NCBI GenBank assembly: GCA_900660155.1
Contig: CABFPE010000180.1
Location: forward strand, 27,842 to 91,841
DNA length: 64,000 bases
Direction: 5' to 3'
Source of the DNA: Hofstenia miamia
Taxonomy: Eukaryota > Xenacoelomorpha > Acoela > Hofsteniidae
Each line of letters opens with the position of its first letter. The first letter of the stretch is position 1. A program made the position numbers and the translations under genes. The notes under the pieces are model-generated. The model saw only the letters and a list, made by a program, of their open reading frames with translations. It was not told the DNA's origin and made no database searches. This document shows positions 49,253-59,762 of this stretch, piece after piece.

Positions 49253-50290
49253 AGGGCCTCCAAAAACTATTTTCAATATCATGAAAAAACTAAAAATGGC
49301 ATTTTATTTTCTTGTATCAGCGGATGTAATAAGTTTTTTTTGAAAATTTAGGAAATTAGCGGATTTAGAGGAGGTTGGAGATTTATGCTCTGTAGATTGC
49401 AAAATGGAAGACATTTTGCACATGAAGAAATAAAATATCGACCAAAGAAATGCTTTGTTGCTAAGTACTTTAGTAAATTTGGATAAAATTTGTTCAACAC
49501 ACTTAACATCAAACACCATTTATCACATTTGAAGTACTCAATATCGTTAATAAAAAAGCATTGTTGATGGCATGACACAAAGACCTATCTATATGTCCCC
49601 TTGATAAATTCTTCGATCGATCCTTCCGATCAAATCAACCAGTCTGAAAACCAGTAAAGACAACAATTCTATATTTTTATTGAATTTTATCAATTTCTTT
49701 GTATGAAAGGTGTCTAAAGCGGTTATTTTGGTAAATTTTAATTTGAAGGTATGCATGGGCTCAAAGCAAAACTGATAACGCCATATAGAAATGAAGTAAA
49801 ATTTATGTTTAAAGCAGGAACATTGCCATACATGTTATCAGCCAAAATATAAATTTCAGCTTTTTAAGCATGCGCTGAATCTTAACTTACTGACTTCCAC
49901 TTTAAGTTGTAATCAAAAGATACCAAGACAAGATAAAAGCAATCATATTACTACATAGTAGGTTTCTATGTAAGCAATTTGGCTGGGGTTTCATACACTA
50001 TGTTTAACACTAAGAATCAACGACAAGCCAATTTTATCCAAGAATTTAACTGGGGTCGGAGTTATATTACTGAAAAAAATAATAGCAGCAGAGAACATAT
50101 TAACCGCGAGCACAGGCAAAGAGATCGACGTTGGATGGGTCCTAGAAAGAAGTTCTTCTTTGACAAAGCTTTACTCAAATAATGCTACACAATTTTTATA
50201 TCAATCGTTGCATCCTTTGCTTACCCATTCAACCACTTTATCATAATCCCCGCTTTTGGCTGCGGCCCATGGATCTGAATCAGAGCTCAT
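23727..50290 (-). CDS. Ankyrin-repeat/TIR-domain protein, multi-exon gene
   Basis: Coding exons in order of translation: 50290-50225, 44880-44782, 39786-39688, 34760-34662, 34151-33954, 29037-28939, 28746-28546, 28502-28422, 26566-26477, 25354-25190, 24228-24043 and 23816-23727 (stop at 23729-23727). All have AG acceptors and GT donors, and all junctions are phase 0, giving about 490 residues. Residues 1-314 hold about nine ankyrin repeats (TPLHxA motifs). Five exons are exactly 99 bp, one repeat each, and two hold two repeats. A 30-residue linker follows, then a TIR domain at about 347-460 with FLSYDW box 1 and a TPIYL/WPP second half, and a 29-residue tail. Ankyrin repeats bind protein partners; TIR domains act in innate immune or NAD-consuming signalling, so a cytoplasmic sensor or adaptor is inferred. 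The first exon starts MSSDSDPWAAAKSGDYDKVV after a CAG acceptor, so a 5' non-coding exon probably lies upstream. A linker of about 14 residues seems to be missing between the first two exons; see 46897-46944. Confidence 0.85.
24043..25354 (-). other. TIR-domain exon pair of the ANK-TIR gene
   Basis: Exon 25354-25190 encodes the first half: FLSYDW (box 1), helix A, RVWMDKF, and a KLRGGD BB loop, ending SNCK before the donor GTATGT. Exon 24228-24043 encodes the second half: IVIACLTPIYLRSRTCYSH, a KKIIAL strand and WPPESSP. Invertebrate TIR domains of this class usually have C-x-x-E here, the Glu being the NADase catalytic residue in SARM1-type TIRs. This copy has C-Y-S-H, so catalytic activity is predicted to be lost and a scaffolding role is more likely. 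Confidence 0.75.
24490..24907. mobile_element. hAT-type MITE, 418 bp
   Basis: GCTTGGAG at 24482-24489 and 24908-24915 is a perfect 8-bp target duplication. The ends are weakly inverted (GGTGGAACCGGTCG against GGTTGCGTTCGGCC) and the interior is rich in ACCGG and CCAACCC runs. It lies in the last-but-two intron of the ANK-TIR gene, between the TIR exons. Confidence 0.6.
26689..26720. repeat. (TA)n microsatellite
   Basis: Perfect TA run in an intron. It generates a meaningless Tyr-Ile repeat frame on the minus strand. Confidence 0.9.
26864..27157. mobile_element. hAT-type MITE, 294 bp
   Basis: Ends TAGGGGCCTGC and GCAGGGCCTA are inverted and followed inward by ACTCGA-rich blocks on both sides. 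The flanks GATCAAAT (26856-26863) and GTTCAACT (27158-27165) agree at six of eight positions, an eroded 8-bp duplication. Intronic. Confidence 0.6.
28131..28186. repeat. Interrupted (TA)n microsatellites
   Basis: Two TA runs separated by 20 bp, in the intron before the exon at 28502-28422. Confidence 0.85.
31562..32556. mobile_element. Possible pogo/Tigger-type element remnant
   Basis: CAGTAAACTCTCGGTTATCCGG preceded by TA closely resembles pogo/Tigger ends. A possible partner, TATCCGG-related GTGGATACCGGAAAACGACTG followed by TA, ends near 32556. The interior carries only broken frames on the minus strand, for example 32460-32278, which I cannot assign firmly to a transposase. Confidence 0.35.
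37881..38223. mobile_element. hAT-type MITE, 343 bp
   Basis: Inverted ends CAGGGTGACTACTT and AAGTGGTCACCCTG. The flanks ATATCGTC (37873-37880) and GTACCGTC (38224-38231) match at six of eight positions. The interior repeats AGTGAC and AGTCACT words. Intronic. Confidence 0.65.
39021..39377. mobile_element. hAT-type MITE, 357 bp
   Basis: Flanks GTGACAAT (39013-39020) and ATGACAAT (39378-39385) match at seven of eight positions. The ends are inverted around GGAAAAGGGTC and GACCCGTTTC, with GGGTC-rich interior. Located just downstream of the 39786-39688 exon on the minus strand, inside the intron. Confidence 0.65.
41673..42017. mobile_element. Tc1/mariner- or pogo-like MITE, 345 bp
   Basis: Ends TACTATAAATCCTCGTGCAT and its inverse partner (GTGTATAAG...GAGGGTTTACAGTA) form TIRs of about 30 bp, each beginning or ending with the TA dinucleotide expected of this superfamily. 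No coding capacity. Intronic. Confidence 0.6.
43528..43660. repeat. Palindromic CCCATGGG cluster
   Basis: CCATGGGA and TCCCATGG words recur about six times in 130 bp, together with ATGGGATGGGATGGGAC. This resembles the end of a hAT-type MITE. A further hAT-like end, CGCGCCACTG, is present at about 44066-44075, but the two do not share a target duplication and may be separate remnants. Confidence 0.4.
44935..45115. repeat. Dispersed repeat, copy A
   Basis: Contains GTTTATGAGG, ATGAAAGCTAATA, AGACG and GGGAGAGCAGAA blocks, which recur in inverse orientation at 56310-56490. Confidence 0.5.
45221..45257. repeat. (TA)n microsatellite
   Basis: Perfect TA run of about 36 bp in the intron upstream of exon 44880-44782. 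Confidence 0.9.
46897..46944 (-). CDS. Candidate missing 48-bp exon of the ANK-TIR gene
   Basis: The 48-bp segment lies between a TAG acceptor and an AAG/GTAATT donor on the minus strand, is phase 0, and encodes 16 residues ending ISNK. Placed between exons 50290-50225 and 44880-44782 it supplies the repeat linker of about 14-16 residues that the ankyrin fold needs there. Its acceptor has a poor pyrimidine tract and its sequence is not strongly ankyrin-like, so it is only a candidate. Confidence 0.3.
47194..47477. mobile_element. hAT-type MITE, about 284 bp
   Basis: Inverted ends TAGTGATGTACGGGTA and GTACCTGCACATCACTA; CTCTATTT is present at 47186-47193 and 47478-47485. Six extra bases separate the right end from its duplication, so the exact right boundary is uncertain. 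The interior repeats ACCCGTACCC-type words. Intronic. Confidence 0.6.
47989..48005 (+). other. Exact 17-bp match to Tn5/Nextera mosaic end
   Basis: ATGTGTATAAGAGACAG is identical to the last 17 of the 19 bases of the engineered Tn5 mosaic end used in sequencing libraries. A chance 17-mer match in 64 kb is very improbable (order of 1 in 100,000 on a uniform base model). Probably adapter sequence left in the assembly. Confidence 0.7.
49217..49250. repeat. (TA)n microsatellite
   Basis: Perfect TA run in the first coding intron of the ANK-TIR gene. Confidence 0.9.
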
Positions 50291-50469
50291 AACTGAAACA
50301 AATGATTCATTAAAAAAATGCGGTAAACAATAATTAACTATTTTATTGCGAAATTTGAAAATTAAAATTGTAATTTGAAATGAAATTTCCGCTTCAGAAT
50401 TTCAATTAAAAAAAAAGTTTACCTCACAAAAATCAATATGATATTTCTCCTTACCCGTCATATTTTTAG

Positions 50470-50514
50470 TATATATATATATATAATATATAATATATAT
50501 ATATATATATATAT
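50470..50514. repeat. Interrupted (TA)n microsatellite
   Basis: TA runs broken by ATATAATATATAATATA, just upstream of the first ANK-TIR coding exon. Confidence 0.85.
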
Positions 50515-52711
50515 GCCGCTGATTATCTAAATCTGTTGATCAATATGAGCAAAAAGGGGTTTTCCAGAAATTTTCATTTGAAATTACCCAATAGAACATC
50601 GAGAAAATAGAACAAATTAATCTAGAATGCAAATAAATGTGTTTTTGTGATAAGCTAGTTTAAATTGCCTCATTCTAAATCCTTCACCGATCAAAGTTAT
50701 GTACAAGAAGATAATATTTGAAACATAATTTGGAAATAATTGATAGTTTGATTCAGTTATCGTATGATACATAAAGTAAAGTAATTAATAAATTCATGAC
50801 CGATAGTGAGGCTAAATGGTTAAACAAGACGCATTACATTAATATGGCCAACATCCTCTGGAAACCATCAAATTCTTACAAGAATTTGTGAAAAAGTCAT
50901 TGAAATAAAGAATAACTTAAAAGTTCTTGAAAGAAGGATAGTCAGATTAACCAATGGAAAGCATAAAAGCGTTGGTTATTAAAAAACGACTAGCCACTCT
51001 TTGAAAAACGTTTGTCATCATTCTCAAGTCGTTTGATGCTATTCGAAAAGCTAATGCATTTGATAGAATTTCCGACAATTATGTCACACTTATTTCTAAC
51101 TATATTCTTCAATATTTTTTTCAGTTGAGATATCTCTGCCAAACGTTTTCAACAGTTTTATGGGTGATGGTAAAACCAGATTACTCCAGCATTTTTTTCC
51201 AAGATTAGAGTGTAATAATAAGAACGGAACAGATAACATAAAAGATTTCATTAAATTAGTAAATAAATTTGTAATTTAAATGAATCACTGCCAAGTGTGC
51301 ACTGCATATACATTATTTCTGTCCAATGATTGCTTACATTAATTAATAAGTTTGTTTAACATTTCTAAGCAAAATTTCTTTATTCAATTGAAGACTTCAT
51401 AAAAACACGATGTAGACATTCTTTATGCATTATTACTCTATTTAATTGATTTTGATGAAATTTATGTAGAAACCACTAAAATCCAAGTATAATACGCAGA
51501 ATGGATCAGAAACTGCAGATTCACTCTTCAACACCCACTTAAATAATATTCAAGATCGTGAAGTACATTATCCTTTAAATAATATCAAATTTAGAAGCAC
51601 TAACAAAAATTATCACAATTCAGTACTTCAGACATTACTAAATCTCCAATTAAAACATCAAATTTTTGGATGGTCAAATATTTTGGTAGACACATTTAAC
51701 GAGTAAATGCTTGTGTACCATTCAAGAATATATTAATCTATGGATACACTCAGGCTAAAATGAAGTGGGTCGAATGCTGGTTCTCTACAGGACATTCATG
51801 CAACAATTTAAGAAAAACGTATTTGTAATTTTTTTTTTTGTTTTTTGTTTTAATTGAAAATTTCAAATAATAAATGAGTGAAAAACAATTATTTAAATAC
51901 ACACAACTTTGCTTAAGTATGCTTCATTGTTAGTTGTTAATTTAGATTATGGCTAAAAACAGCTAAGAATATCAATTCAAAATTTCTGTTCGTTCCTGCA
52001 TATGTATGTATAACTTAAATGATAAAGTAAAAGTAGACATGCAACACGTTTACAAGTTATTGTGCATTACAATTATTCCAAAAAATGGAATAGCTTACAT
52101 TCTTCGCCTAGTTAATGAATTAAATGGGGATGATTTTGACACAATAGTGTTTATTACAACACTGATAAACCTCATTTTACAGTAATAAAGGAGTCAACTG
52201 TCCTAGTTTTGTAAGAATGGGGTGGTGTAACCGCTAATAGCTTTATGGGTGAATTTTACTTTACATGGTCAAAGGACGATAACAATTTTGTGATTGTTCA
52301 CCAAGATTTCTGCTCTTAAACCCTTAGTTATTTTTTCCAAGGGGAGTAATAAACAAGTTATATACTGTGTATTTGCATAATGTAGATGAATAATTAACGT
52401 TTTCATGAAATTACATTAGATTATTGACAGAAATGCATAGATACAAATGCTGAAAGAATCTAAAACTATCTTTTAAATAACACTTTGTTTTAATGAAAGT
52501 GTTTAATGGAGCATGGAATGTGTTCCTTTTTTCAACAATAAACCTACTTATGGCGGTCCATTTAGTCTCCATGTGTAAACATTTTAAGATGTTACCCTTG
52601 CTTGATTTCTAAAAACTTTATGTGACTTATAAATCTCTGCGCATTAGAAAATAACATGTTGTACTAGACAATTACTGAAGTAAAATGTATTATTATTACA
52701 ATGTCTGATTT

Positions 52712-53104
52712 AGGTGCGTAGCCAATTTGAGGTTAGGGGGAGGGGAACTCCCCTTTAGAAGATCAGTCAACCCTTCATGGACAATAAAGCTAAAACCAAA
52801 ATCATCATGTAAAAATTTAATTTGTTAATTCATTTTGTGTAACTTTGCTCTCAATAATATTTTGAAATTCATTTCTATTTTTTCTATATTCTGAAAAAAA
52901 TTTCGAGGTCCGCTTTTGGTCACTCACTTGGTCACGACAAGATGTCCTCATATCAGAAAATCCTGTGTACATCTATGAGGCATCCAACAAAAAATTAACA
53001 TAGTCTCCTGGTAAATTTTTAGTTTAAATTTTAAGGAAATTCCCATCAACCCCTCCTGAATGCTTGTCGACCCCCTCATGTGACAATTCTGGCTACGGGC
53101 CTGG
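52712..53104. mobile_element. hAT-type MITE, about 393 bp
   Basis: AGGTGCGTAGCCAATTTGAG at the left is the inverse of CAATTCTGGCTACGGGCCTG at the right, with G- and C-runs just inside. The flanks TCTGATTT and CTTGATTT suggest an eroded 8-bp duplication. Confidence 0.6.
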
Positions 53105-56100
53105 CTTGATTTGAGTAAAAATTTGCTTCCATGAATTAAGTGACCTTTAATTGCTTATAATAAATGATTACACTGAATTTAAGTAAATTAACGTGAACAG
53201 TCTTGTTTTGCATGTCGTCGGTGACACCGTTTGCGGAACTCAAATATTTACAATAACGATACGCCGATTTCAGATTAACTAATAAATATTACCATGTCAG
53301 TACATATGAGCAGTAAAGAAATATTACGCATTTCAAGAACTCGTCTTATCGGAAAACAAATCTACTAACGTAGCAGGGACTTCCGAAATTTCAGAATAAG
53401 AATAATTGAAGTTCACATTCCGTAAATATTAATTAAAATGTCTTCCAATCGATCAAATGAAATGGTAAACATAATCAGATACTTAAAAGCAGTAATAAAA
53501 TTGTAAATGCTATGTTCTCCAGTTAATATTTGTTTTTTAAAAACGAAAAACAATATCGATTACAAATTATAATTCCATTTATAAAAGCAGAAATTGGGTG
53601 ATTGTGTTTAAAAAATCTATCACACAGAGCGGGTATAAGGACGGGAGCTATGCGACCACAATCTCCTACGGAATCTACAAACTAAATAATATTTGGCTCG
53701 CGTTTCTTTTAGAAAAATGACTATCGCCTGTGATTAATAATATTTGTGATTATTAATGTATTCCTATAGGCATGACAAAAATTACTTTCGCATACAATAT
53801 ACCTTTGCAAGATTCAATAAGAAGTGGATTCAAATCGAAAGCAACACAGTTTTTTCAATAAACAATAAAAACAATTGTTTTAAAAAAATAAGTTTGGTGC
53901 AGAACTAACTTCTTAGAGAAACTCGATTCTAATCCCTGAATAGGTCACTTGGCCTACTATTCGTTTTATATTCTAAAAGATTTGGAAACAAATTACTGCA
54001 AACTTGTAAAACTAGCAGTTTCTTGGGATTACCGAACTAAAAACTTAATCGAAATATTTTTTCAGTGTTTGACTTTGTACTATGAAAATATATCTCTTCA
54101 ATTTCACGGTAAAATATGACATATTATATTTTACAAAGAATCTTTACAAAAAAATATTTTAAAAGTCATGCTTTATAAATTATAGGTCATATATTATAAT
54201 TTTTTAATTTCATATCACAGTTGGCTAATTACAACCAATAGTTTATGAAATTTACATGCTAGAAAAAGCATTTTCTTTGTTAATTTTTGCTTTGGGAACA
54301 CAATAAACTGAGTTGCTGAAAATTTCTGAGGGTGTGGGCATGCCCACGTGGGCCTGGTATGAAATCTTGTGAGCGTGGGCTGGAAGTGTGAATGGAAAAT
54401 CCCGGCCTACGGCGAACCTGAAAACTAGTAAAATTATGCATGTAAAAATTCTAAACAGAAGACAATAAATGAAGTCTCACACGAATAATATCGAAATATT
54501 AACATGCTCCACACTACTGATTTGCATACAATCAGGTATAAAATAAACAAAATTTCGTAATGTGATTGAAACTTCATCAATAATAAAAGTCTCATTGGTT
54601 GAAAAACCGGCAAAGACACTTAACATATGGATACTCTGTATCTTTCTTTTCAAAAGCCTTAGTTGTAATAAATTCAATTAGGGGATTTACTACTATAAAA
54701 AATTATAACTGAAATAATTGATAGAGCGTTAAAATATAAAGATGCAAGTTGAATTGAGTGGCATTACTAATCAAGTGCCATATGTTATTTAACGGTGCAT
54801 TCCAATTTCGTGACAACTACAGATTAGTTATGTCCGCCCAATTCACTCAAATAATATCTGCGACACATTTCATTATCCACAAAATCTCTAGAAATGTGAA
54901 AACATCAGAAACTAATATACACCTAATTGTTTTTATAAACAACTGCAGATTGGTTGGAGCCTCAAAGATGATCAGTTACTGCCTAAAAAAGCAGCCTCGG
55001 CTTGTAAAAATTACTTCAATTTGACAAAAAAGAATGTACTACAAGTTGAGTTTCAACTTTTAATGAATTTTGCCTCTTAGAATGTAGTACATGTACATGC
55101 ATACATACATCAACCGTAAAATTTTAGTGATTGGTGTTGCAATAGCCAAATGTAATAAGATCTAGAGGTTGCTTATTTTTGGCTAATGTGAACCTTGGTT
55201 TATGAAAATAACTAAGTGTAGACTAAATCTAGCCCTAATGAGAGCATGAGACAACCAACCCTAGCAAACCAGCAAACAATAGCGAAAAAATGTCCGATTG
55301 ATAGAAGTAAGCGTATTTTTAAGCGAATTTTAAAAACGAATTTTGATGCGAATTTCTCAATGCTTTGGAATTGGAAGTAATTTGAATAAAATATTTGCGA
55401 TTTAAAATGCATCACGTATTTCGATAGCAGATATGAAAACAGCAAAACGTCTAGACAGCGTTGACACAACGTTGTTTAATAATTGGACTAATATTTCCAT
55501 CAAACTTGTAGACATTTAGTGACTAGATCGAAAACGGTCAGTTTCAATGGCTGTACACAATTCCAATCAATTCTGCTAGAAACTGTTGCCATCCCACTAT
55601 ACTCACAAATTCATTCATTGCACTGTTATACATTGCTCAGTTGATAACATAAACTGCTTGAATATACATGTACACATACATGCAGCAAAGTCAAATGGAA
55701 AACGTTTTAAGAATTACCTCTGTTTATAGGACAAAATTGCTATTGAAATAACCAAGCTAAATTATATACAAACGATCAAACATGTGCTACGTTCAGTTCG
55801 GGGACTGATAAAATAATTATTGTTGCTCACTTAAAAAATGTTGCAAAAACAAAGTTGGAAGCATAATATCAAATATCAACCCAAACCAGAGGATTGCCGG
55901 TACGCAATAAGACACGTTTCCAAAAAAATATTTTAAAATATAAAACTGATTAGTACAATAATACAAAATTTTTATAAAAAAATTCAATGCTTGTTTTTAA
56001 ACTTTTAGGAGCCAAGGTCTATATTTTGCGTGATAGTATCATTAGCTACTGCCAGATTTGACAGACATTTCAGTGGTTATGAGCACGATTCCTTGTAAAT

Positions 56101-56211
56101 AAATAAGCAACCCGCTTCCAACTTTCAGTACCAATTTAAAAATGCTTTGTATAAACTACAGCTTATGCATTCTAAAGCTATTATATTTAACAAATGTAAG
56201 CGGGGTTTTAG

Positions 56212-56540
56212 CCCCCCCCCCCCTTAAGAAAACGGTGTAAACATCATATGAAATTGCGGACTTTTTGAGTGATTATAAAAATATGGTTACTGTTTTTCAT
56301 GCAATAGCAACCATTTTTTCTAAAAATGTTCTGCTCTCCCATAAATAAAGGACGTCTTAAAAGACTAGCTTTCATGCTTATAAATATAAGCACTAAAGTT
56401 TTTGTGAAGAACCTCATAAATCATTGAAATTTTTGCAAATATGATTAGATTTTGTATAACTTGTAAATATAAAATCGTTTTATATTTCTAGGAAAAAAAA
56501 TTGGACGCCCGTTCAAAATTTTCTAAGACCGCGCCTGTAA
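56212..56540. repeat. hAT-like remnant with poly-C run; dispersed repeat copy B
   Basis: Starts with 13 C, includes the inverse of the 44935-45115 repeat, and ends AGACCGCGCCTG, which reads in inverse as a CAGGCGCGGTCT hAT-style end. Length and boundaries are uncertain. Confidence 0.4.
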
Positions 56541-56963
56541 AAATGGTAGTTAAAACAATTTGGCGGCATTCGTAGACAAATAAAGGTTAATACGAATAGC
56601 CAAGTAAAACGAATTGGGAATAGGTTTCTAATGAAATATTATCGCTCCACTTTAGCACCAGCACTTCATTTTATTGATAATTTAGTAAAAAGGATGAGTA
56701 ACAAGCGCTAAAATTAAAAACGAAAATTCAAACTGATTAATAAAAGATCCAACTAAAAGCAGAGAGTGTGGGGGAATTACTGCTTCAGTGAACGACATAT
56801 GTATTTATGTAAACTAATGAGCTAAAACTCTTTGGAGATTTAAGTGTAAATAACAGGTAAATATAAAAATATATTTGCAAATCAGCCATGCATTGCATGC
56901 TAAGATAAAAAATATGTCTAATTGCGAAAGCCGGTTTTCTGATTTGAACAACATAGTCCTCGC

Positions 56964-57572
56964 CTAGAGAATGAATCGGACTATCCGCGCTAATTGATCG
57001 TAAATGTCAACTCTGTAACTCATTGCAGCGTTGGCATGAATCAGTGAATATTTGGGGAGTTCACTGCTATCACTGGTTTCAACACGCACGCGTTTGAAGC
57101 TATCACTATAAGCAATCGCTATAATTCCAATACAATCTAAGCTAAGAGTGTCCACTAATTTTTTGGCTAGCGACTTCCAACCTTCCCCACTTTCTGATGG
57201 AACAAGAACTATTGTCTTACCAACGTTAAGACTTGATCCATAACGTACGAAATTGTCGAATGCAGTGCATTCTACTTGACTAGGGTCATCTTGATATGAG
57301 AAATAAATGCGAGTAATTGCGTCAGAAGCACCGTCTGCAGAATCGTCGTTCTGACACTTAAATTTAGGATCGGCTGGGCGTGCCAGAAGAAATTTCAAAG
57401 GGACATCTATGTAAACGAGTGGAGAATTCGGCGACACACGCTTTGGTAGAAACTGTCCACGCGCACATGCCGCCCATGAAGTTAAAAAGCACCTGATATT
57501 TTCTTGAGCCTCTTTTAAATCCACTATACAAGTATTAGTCAAAGCGAAAATAGAAACGGAGGGAACCGACAT
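56964..57572 (-). CDS. Unrecognised intronless gene (202 aa)
   Basis: A single frame runs from ATG at 57572-57570 to TAG at 56966-56964. Codon use is visibly more GC-balanced than the AT-rich surroundings, which argues for a real gene rather than a chance frame. The protein starts with a short hydrophobic stretch (MSVPSVSIFALT) that is too short to call a signal peptide. Its middle carries an acidic loop (NDDSADGASD), then GKTIVLVPSESGEGWKSL, which resembles an alpha/beta strand-loop-helix, a hydrophobic GIIAIAYSDSF strand, and a C-terminal helix YRVDIYDQLARIVRF. The GKT is not in a P-loop context. I do not recognise the family and assign no function. Lack of introns could mean a retrogene or a naturally intronless gene. 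It points in the same direction as the ANK-TIR gene, 6.7 kb upstream of its first coding exon. Confidence 0.7.
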   Translation of the reverse strand: MSVPSVSIFALTNTCIVDLKEAQENIRCFLTSWAACARGQFLPKRVSPNSPLVYIDVPLKFLLARPADPKFKCQNDDSADGASDAITRIYFSYQDDPSQVECTAFDNFVRYGSSLNVGKTIVLVPSESGEGWKSLAKKLVDTLSLDCIGIIAIAYSDSFKRVRVETSDSSELPKYSLIHANAAMSYRVDIYDQLARIVRFIL

Positions 57573-59392
57573 AATTTAAATTATAATACAACTGAGTCGC
57601 AACACTTTAAAATATGCGAACCAATAGGATTGAACCTTAGAAAAAGTGCTACAGTAATTTAAAGCTGATATTCTCCAATAATTTCCGCGAATTCGTTGCA
57701 CTCGGATAGCGAATTAACCAGGGTTAATATATTAATTGTCGAAAGCGTGTCAATGGAAGATTAAATTGCAATCATCTTCCAATGATAAAATTAAGCTAAT
57801 TAACCATTAATTTCTTATCTGATGTGACAGGGAGACATAAAATAGTCATGGAATAATTATAGCTTGTCCCTAAATACATTGACCAACTTTACAATGGAAA
57901 TTGAGATGGTCGAAGTAAACCATTCGCAATTAAAAATGAGAATTATACATGAAGTTGTATAAGTACAACAACAGTGTAAATGGCCTAATTTAATCGACTT
58001 ATTATTACATATAGTTTGCATGGTAGAATTTGTTAATCAGATATCAGAGTAGAGTAGATATTTAAGAATATTCAAAATATTTTGTATAATCAAAGTTTAC
58101 TCAATATCCACTCTAACTTCATTCTGAAGTAATGCAGGGTCTCAGTGAACTAAAAAATAGTAGTTGTAGACCTTCTTAAAATTTAATGCCAATCGTTCTT
58201 TTTTGTAATACAAATATAGTAATCAAGTGTATTTTGCATACATGGCATATAGCAAGCACAAAGGAAATTTGCAGTCATCTAAGCAATAATGTTATCTCAT
58301 ACATACATAGTATAAATTGGAACCATAGCTCGCGAGTTTGAGTCGAGTTACAATTATATTTAGATATATTTTTCTCGTTAGGCTAAGATATATATAAATG
58401 TGCTACCCTATATAAATACAACATGTTAAACTAACGGAGAGAAACCAAGCACGATAGCCTACAATTAGAGATAAATAGTGAAAATCGCAAAAATGGTAAG
58501 AAAAAAAGGATGCCATTCAAGCTAATACCCAACAATTTGAGTACTCGTACGCCCAAATTTCTACTCCATATGAAATCAATTTTAATTTTAAAATTTGTAA
58601 AGTATATAATACAAGAAAGACGTTATCAACAAAAACAAGTTATATATTAAAGATATCTAAAGAACTCATGGTCTGGTAGTTAGAGGGTTAAAGTGACAAC
58701 GGTCTATTTGTTGTTAAAGAAATAAGCATTAATGATTAAAATTCAAATCTAGTCTAAAGATGTCATGATATATTTTTTCACAAACATTATTAAGATGAAT
58801 TTCTTGCTTAATGTTTCTAAATTATCTAACTATTGCAAAAAAATTCGGCAGTTTTCAAGAAAACGAGGAATTTTAAGATATATGGTCATGCTGGCGGTCG
58901 AGGTCAAAACGCATTGTGTTTGAGGAGATTATGGAGTGTAATGCCAAAACCATAACAAACAACATAATGTTAACAGCTATAAGTAGATATGTCGGAGATA
59001 TTTAAATATCCCCTGTTTCTTGCGACCCACAGAATTCAAGATCGTAAATATTGGAATATAAAACTAAATGGATAAATAAGCGTTCACACGTTCTTGATAT
59101 TATACTGCAATTATTATTATTATTAAATAGATTTATTACCTTAATACAGGTTTACAAATTTATTAAACAGTCAATAAAATTATTGTCGATCTTAAGGAAG
59201 GTGAAATTTTACAAAGTTCTGTGAATCTGTTTAAAAATGTGATCCCAATAAGATACAGTTCTAGCATTTAAAATATTTCAATGCATAATTTCGAAAAATC
59301 AATACAATTTATACGAGCAATGATGAAAGACTTCACTTTATTAAATGAATTGCAGAGAACTTCAGGCGATGAGCCTGCAACGTATTTTATGT
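57573..59392. other. AT-rich interval without a supported gene
   Basis: Upstream region of the 202-codon gene. No open frame of substance, no recognised repeat and no clear promoter motif. Confidence 0.5.
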
Positions 59393-59400
59393 ATGCGGAT

Positions 59401-59762
59401 CAGACTTGTCAACGAACCGAGCTTCTAACGAGCGGAGCTTGAGCACAGTATTTGATTTGATATACAACGAGCCCAAAACTAGCCTATTTTAGGCAAAGAA
59501 AATTTATAGTTCTGATGGTTAATTTGATTATGGAGATTTTTCTTATTTTTTGCAGTCAGTATGCCTTTCCTATAATCATATTTAAGAAATGTTTATAAAT
59601 AATAGGAAGAGCTATGTACAAAATTCTTTGAGGACAATTTTTTTAAAAAAAATACCTAGCTAAAACGAGCTTCATTCAAAGATTTTATGTGGCGAGCCGA
59701 GCCGAACTTACACAAAATTTAAACGAGTCGAGCTTGGAAATGTCGACTCGTTGACAAGACTG
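59401..59762. mobile_element. hAT-type MITE with perfect duplication, 362 bp
   Basis: ATGCGGAT at 59393-59400 and 59763-59770 is a perfect 8-bp duplication. The ends CAGACTTGTCAACGA and TCGTTGACAAGACTG are inverted with one mismatch, and ACGAGC words recur inside. This is the best-preserved MITE in the window. Confidence 0.85.

Larger units (their letters stand above)
50291..56963. other. Interval between the ANK-TIR gene and the 202-codon gene
   Basis: No gene is supported. The interval should contain the ANK-TIR promoter and a 5' non-coding exon, which I cannot place. It holds a broken TA microsatellite (50470-50514), a hAT-type MITE (52712-53104), a G-rich hAT-like fragment near 54325-54420 and a 13-base C run at 56212-56224. 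Confidence 0.5.
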
